Shown: positions 60,124 to 64,000 of the stretch, in pieces | How the letters are laid out: each line of letters starts with the position of its first letter | Position numbering within the stretch: the first letter of the stretch is position 1 | Source of the DNA: CAVRXT01 sp963725655 | GTDB taxonomy: Bacteria > Acidobacteriota > Terriglobia > Acidiferrales > UBA7541 | Reading direction: 5' to 3' | Length of the DNA stretch: 64,000 bases | NCBI GenBank assembly: GCA_963725655.1 | Contig: CAVRYY010000001.1 | Coordinates: 2,480,001 to 2,544,000 of the forward strand | Made by a program: the position numbers and the translations under genes | Notes under the pieces: model-generated | Told to the model about the DNA's origin: nothing | What the model saw: only the letters and a program-made list of their open reading frames with translations | Database searches by the model: none

Positions 60124-62184
60124 CTACGGGCAAGCTGTTTGAAACGTCTGCGCCGTAGTTTGCTCAACGCTCGTGCTAAATGTTTGGTTCGCGCAGCCTG
60201 GGCTGGAAATAACCACCGTGTGCGGCGTATGCATCTCCTGCGCCGCCGACCCGCCGTTTGCATACATTCGAAATTCGCTCAGCACCGCGGAAACCACCCC
60301 ACTCCCGTTGGACTGGCCGGAAAAAACCAACTGATTGAGTTGATCGTAGATCGCCACCGAAGCGCCGTTCATCGCCGCTCCGCTGGAATTCTGGAGCGTC
60401 AACGTGTACGTCCAGTCGATCCAGTATTCCGCGGATTGGCCGTTGTTCCCGGGGACGGTCATATCCGTAGACGTTTTCGACGCTTCGCCCTGGAAACGTG
60501 TGTCTTGAAAATGCAAGCCGCCTGGGACCGTCGGCCCGCCACCGTTCCAGAAATAAAACGTAACGTAGCTCTTCGGATTAGGGCCCGACGCGAGCGTGCA
60601 GCCGGCGCAGGTAAATGGTCCCGCGCCTCCCCAATCCACGTACAACGATGAAGTATCGCCTGAAAACGTATCGTTGGTCGCCGTAAACGCCGGGGCGTCG
60701 AGAGAGTCGAGGCCCAGGCCTGCGGCGAAGACGCCCGGCGCCGAGTTTGCCTGCAAACGCCCCGCGTAGAAATTATTCTGGGAATTATTGCCATTACCGT
60801 AGGCCGTCAGCCGCAAACCAAAACCGTCGCACTGCGCCGCGTTCGCGACCACGCTATTACTCTGGTCCGAAGCGTTCGAGGCGCCATCGTCGTACTGAAC
60901 GCCATACGTGCCGCCGAGAGGGCAGCCACTGTATTCCGGATTATTGCTCTTCTCAATCACCGCCAGCGTATTCTTCGCCGCCACGGTTCCGTAGGTGGAG
61001 TTCGCCGAGCCATCAATCGAAATGCCGCGCCCCTCGGCGGGCTGGATAACGTTGTCGTGCACATTTTGTTGCTGCGCCCACGCATAAACGGCGAAATCGT
61101 TGGTGTACTGCGCGCTGCCCACAGTTCCCTGCTGGACGGTATTGCCATAAATCTGCGCACCGACAGACTCACTGAGGATTCCGCCCTGGGGTCCGCCGAG
61201 AATGGTGTTGCCGTAAATCTGCGCCGGAACAAAATTGTACTCGGCTTGCTCCACATTGATGGACGTGCCGTCGATGGCCGCGCGATCGATAATGGCGGTG
61301 ACGCGATTGTGAAACGTGTTGTTAAAAATCACTGCGGCGCCCGGCACCGGCAAACCCGCATAGTCCAGATAGATTCCCGCCGCCGAATTCGACCACCACG
61401 TAATGTTCAAGTCGTGAAGCGTGGGGCCGCGATTCAATCCTTGGCCGACGCGAATCGCGTGCGCGTAATTCGCCGCAGCGCCGCTGCCCTCCACGATGTT
61501 TCCGCCATACGCGGTGAAATTATCGAACCCGCCGCCGCAGGGATTGCCGCTGGCGATGCCGAATATGTCCGGATCCCAGCAGGCTATGCCAAGGATCGCG
61601 AAGCTCGCGGAAGTTTGGCTGCCGGTGTTGTAGGTGATGGTGTGGCCATTGAGGTTCAAGGTCACGTTATTGGCCTGAATGGAAAAACAGGTGCCTGGTG
61701 ACGACACGTCATTCTGCAGCGTGTAGGTTTCGCCGGTGGTGCTCAAGATGCCGCAGGCGGACGCGGGCGCTCCGCTCGCTGCGGCAGTGATCGATACGCC
61801 CAGCGCTTCGGTCGCCGTATGTGCGGGCGTGCTGGAGTCGCTCACCTCGACGGTAAAGGACGCGTTCTCGGCTTGATTCGGCACCCCGGAGATGCTCCCC
61901 GACGTTGCCTTGAGCGTCAATCCAGTGGGCAGCGTGCCGGATGCGATCGACCACGTATACGGCCCCACGCCCCCTTGCGCTCCCAGCGTCGCGGCGTACG
62001 CAGACCCCACTCCGCCGGAAGGCAGCGACGGTGTAGTGATCGCCAACTGCGCGGCAGCCTGCTGTACCGGCGGCGCGATCATGTCCGACGACGGTGGCGG
62101 CGCACTCGGACATCCGCTCAATATCAGCACCATGCAGATCATCAACGCTGGACAAGATAGCGAGCGGGCGACGTGGCCATTCAT
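60124..62184 (-). CDS. Lipoprotein with Ig-like domain and right-handed beta-helix
   Basis: 686 residues. The lipoprotein signal MNGHVARSLSCPALMICMVLILSGC ends in a lipobox (LSGC, Cys25). A putative Ig domain of the He_PIG type follows (about 48-130: PSLPSGGVGSAYAATLGAQGGVGPYTWSIASGTLPTGLTL). After it comes a long parallel beta-helix (about 145-590) with repeated Asn-rich rungs (VEGSGAAANYAHAIRV, IYGNTVQQG, NVHDNVIQP). A C-terminal beta domain (about 600-686) ends in ACP. Beta-helix proteins of this kind bind or cut polysaccharides, but no catalytic residues can be assigned. It is a single gene, convergent with the receiver/HD gene. Confidence 0.87.
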   Translation of the reverse strand: MNGHVARSLSCPALMICMVLILSGCPSAPPPSSDMIAPPVQQAAAQLAITTPSLPSGGVGSAYAATLGAQGGVGPYTWSIASGTLPTGLTLKATSGSISGVPNQAENASFTVEVSDSSTPAHTATEALGVSITAAASGAPASACGILSTTGETYTLQNDVSSPGTCFSIQANNVTLNLNGHTITYNTGSQTSASFAILGIACWDPDIFGIASGNPCGGGFDNFTAYGGNIVEGSGAAANYAHAIRVGQGLNRGPTLHDLNITWWSNSAAGIYLDYAGLPVPGAAVIFNNTFHNRVTAIIDRAAIDGTSINVEQAEYNFVPAQIYGNTILGGPQGGILSESVGAQIYGNTVQQGTVGSAQYTNDFAVYAWAQQQNVHDNVIQPAEGRGISIDGSANSTYGTVAAKNTLAVIEKSNNPEYSGCPLGGTYGVQYDDGASNASDQSNSVVANAAQCDGFGLRLTAYGNGNNSQNNFYAGRLQANSAPGVFAAGLGLDSLDAPAFTATNDTFSGDTSSLYVDWGGAGPFTCAGCTLASGPNPKSYVTFYFWNGGGPTVPGGLHFQDTRFQGEASKTSTDMTVPGNNGQSAEYWIDWTYTLTLQNSSGAAMNGASVAIYDQLNQLVFSGQSNGSGVVSAVLSEFRMYANGGSAAQEMHTPHTVVISSPGCANQTFSTSVEQTTAQTFQTACP

Positions 62185-62741
62185 AATGCGAGGCGAGAAA
62201 AAGTAGCAGCGACCATTTTGTAGAACGGCCGGAGTATAGCAGTACCGGTAATCCTGTTGCGAGACTTGCCCAAGATTTTACAATTAATCCCCTAATGCCG
62301 CGTGCTCCTCGCACCGCCCGGACACGAATGGACCCAGCGACAACAATCTGGCGAACGGCCCCGCACGGCTGGACCGAAATGGGAATCTGGCCGACTGAAC
62401 GCTCGTGAGCTGCACGCGGCCACCGAAGCGATCGCTACCAGCGGGCGCTTAGCTGTGCTAGTTTTCAGGTTCGGATCCAGGTGGAGGATGCCATCATGAT
62501 CCCACAAATCGCAAAGCGTGGCTCGCAACCCCGCTCGCCGGTAGGAGCCGAACTCAGCGAATTTCCGAGTCACGAGAGTGCAGAGATCGTGGTGTAGCTG
62601 ACGTGGGAGTCGCCAAAACCTAAATCGCAACACTGCCAGTAGGGACGCCCGGATGTCTATGATTCTAAAGGGCAGAGAACCTCCGAATCCAGGCTAAAAG
62701 TCATTTCATGATTGGAGGTAAGACCATTCACCGGAGGATCA
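62185..62741. other. Divergent promoter region, nothing else recognised
   Basis: About 560 bases between the beta-helix lipoprotein gene and the gamma-glutamyltransferase gene. Short frames of Arg/His-rich composition on both strands show no domain. A GGAGG site right at the end serves the transferase gene. Confidence 0.4.
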
Positions 62742-64000
62742 ATGAGGGCTAGGAACGCGTCGGATCTATGGGTAAGGCCAGCGCTGGCCTTGAGCCTCGC
62801 ACTGCAGCTCGCTGTCGTTTTGCCAGTCCATGCTCAGGATTCTGCGAAGCCAGGTCCCGGAGGCCATGAAGATTGGCCGCATGACGCGGTTCGGGCGCCT
62901 CACGGGATGGTGGTGACTGACGAGGATCTGGGGTCGCAAGCCGGTGTCCAAATCCTGAAGCATGGTGGCAACGCTATCGACTCCGCTGTCGCGGTGGCCT
63001 TCGCGCTGGCAGTGGTCGAGCCCGCGGCAGGAAATATCGGCGGCGGCGGGTTCATGCTGGTCCGGCTAGCGAATGGAAAAGCGGCGTTTCTCGACTACCG
63101 CGAAGTGGCCCCGGGCAAGGCCACCCGCGATATGTACGTGGGTGCAGACGGTAAGGTGGACCCGCAAGCATCGCTGATCGGATATCGCTCCGTCGCCGTG
63201 CCGGGAACAGTCGCCGGGCTGGCACTCGCATTGAAGAAATACGGAACGATGAAGCTCGCCGACGTGATGGCGCCGGCGATTCGATTAGCCGAGCAAGGCT
63301 TTGTAGTTGACGAAAGACTGGCCACGGAGTTGCAGCAAGAGAGAACGCAGCTCGAGCCATTCCCGGTCAGCCGGCGCATCTTCTTAAACGACGGCAAGCT
63401 CCTGCGCGCGGGAGACACGCTGAGGCAACCCGAATTGGCGGCGACGCTGCAGCGCATCGCGAAGCATGGCGCGGCGGGATTTTACCGTGGCAAGACCGCG
63501 CGAATGCTGGTCGACGACATGGCCCGTTCCGGCGGAATTATCACTCTCGACGACCTCGCGCACTACACGCCCAAGGTCCGCGAAGTGTTGCGGGCCAAAT
63601 ACACCAGCGTGAGCGGACTCGGAAGCGGCAGCACCACGTGGGAAGTGCTGACTTCTCCTCCGCCCAGTTCAGGCGGGGTGGCGATCATCGAAGCCCTGAA
63701 CATGCTGAATAACGTCCCGCTGAAAGGTTGGGACGACGCGGAGAGCGTGCATATGGTCGCCGAAACGATGCGCCGCGTGTTCGCAGACCGCGCGGCGTAC
63801 CTCGGAGACTCGGATTTTGTCAGCGTCCCGGTCGCCGGCCTCACCGATCCGTGCTATGCGAAAGAAATCGCCGCCACGATCGATCTGCAGCGCGCCAGCT
63901 CCAGTAAGCTAGTCCACGCCGGGATTCCTCACACCTGCGGCGCGTCTTCCGCGTTGCTAAAGCCGCCCCAAACAATTGTAAATCTCGGCGAAGGCCCACA
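62742..64000 (+). CDS. ggt: Gamma-glutamyltransferase precursor (cut by the window edge)
   Basis: About 420 residues are visible. A signal peptide (SLALQLAVVLPVHAQ, cleavage at about 27) precedes the large-subunit half of gamma-glutamyltransferase: GMVVTDEDLGSQAGVQILKHGGNAIDSAVAVAFALAVVEPAAGNIGGGGFMLVRL, LDYREVAPG, the substrate-contact VPGTVAGLALALKKYG and SPPPSSGGVAIIEALNML. The enzyme cleaves the gamma-glutamyl bond of glutathione in the periplasm after autocleavage before a conserved Thr, which lies beyond the window edge and cannot be checked. The ATG has a CCGGAGGATCA site. Promoter sequences lie in the 560 bases upstream. Confidence 0.95.
   Translation, partial: MRARNASDLWVRPALALSLALQLAVVLPVHAQDSAKPGPGGHEDWPHDAVRAPHGMVVTDEDLGSQAGVQILKHGGNAIDSAVAVAFALAVVEPAAGNIGGGGFMLVRLANGKAAFLDYREVAPGKATRDMYVGADGKVDPQASLIGYRSVAVPGTVAGLALALKKYGTMKLADVMAPAIRLAEQGFVVDERLATELQQERTQLEPFPVSRRIFLNDGKLLRAGDTLRQPELAATLQRIAKHGAAGFYRGKTARMLVDDMARSGGIITLDDLAHYTPKVREVLRAKYTSVSGLGSGSTTWEVLTSPPPSSGGVAIIEALNMLNNVPLKGWDDAESVHMVAETMRRVFADRAAYLGDSDFVSVPVAGLTDPCYAKEIAATIDLQRASSSKLVHAGIPHTCGASSALLKPPQTIVNLGEGP

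Overview
The window looks like a chromosomal segment of a GC-rich Acidobacteriota bacterium, most likely class Terriglobia. This is inferred from gene content, not from a marker gene: Hanks-type kinases fused to TolB/PD40-like sensors, a group 1h-type hydrogenase small subunit, large FG-GAP/Ig-like surface proteins, and a long type IV pilus locus that includes a Gly/Ser/Phe-rich pseudopilin-like protein. No insertion sequence, prophage, CRISPR array or rRNA was seen. One tRNA gene is present, tRNA-Ala(CGC).

Layout. 1-7 kb: truncated NAD(P) transhydrogenase alpha gene, a hypothetical gene, a membrane SpoIIE-type phosphatase, a small outer membrane barrel, and a 990-residue FG-GAP/Ig-like surface protein. 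7-13 kb: a 58-residue membrane protein, tRNA-Ala, two exported proteins of unknown role, an AlaX-type alanyl-tRNA editing protein, an overlapping ArsR/SRPBCC pair, and an aldo/keto reductase. 13-17 kb: a Ser/Thr kinase with TolB-like and TPR regions, a Cof-type HAD phosphatase and a lytic transglycosylase.

17.3-34.4 kb: one block of minus-strand genes builds and controls type IV pili. The order of transcription is pilB, pilT, pilC, pilS, pilR, pilA, a second pilin, lolA-like, gspF/pilC-like, gspE/pilB-like, pilM, pilN, pilO, pilP-like and a pseudopilin-like gene. It carries two assembly ATPases and two platform proteins, but no secretin (PilQ/GspD) and no prepilin peptidase within the window. 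A strong terminator separates the major pilin from the genes downstream. PilS/PilR is the obvious candidate regulator. Divergent from pilB are ntrY and ntrX, so two sigma-54 two-component systems lie within about 11 kb.

38-49.7 kb: an exported protein of unknown role, an exported DinB-like protein, a MEDS-PAS histidine kinase with a receiver protein that lacks a DNA-binding output domain, era, a second Ser/Thr kinase with a TolB-like propeller, an apparently orphan [NiFe]-hydrogenase small subunit, and a PAS histidine kinase without an adjacent regulator. 49.8-52.7 kb: the conserved phoH-ybeY-corC cluster. 52.9-62.2 kb: a TPM/nucleotidyltransferase/LemA gene set, a BamE-like C-terminal domain protein, an octapeptide-repeat protein, a receiver/degenerate-HD protein, and a beta-helix lipoprotein. 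The right edge cuts a gamma-glutamyltransferase gene.

The two least ordinary items are the hydrogenase small subunit with no large-subunit gene beside it, and the internal lipoprotein-signal-like segment near the C terminus of the FG-GAP protein. Start codons were chosen from Shine-Dalgarno sequences where visible. All functional calls rest on reading motifs by eye; no database search was possible.
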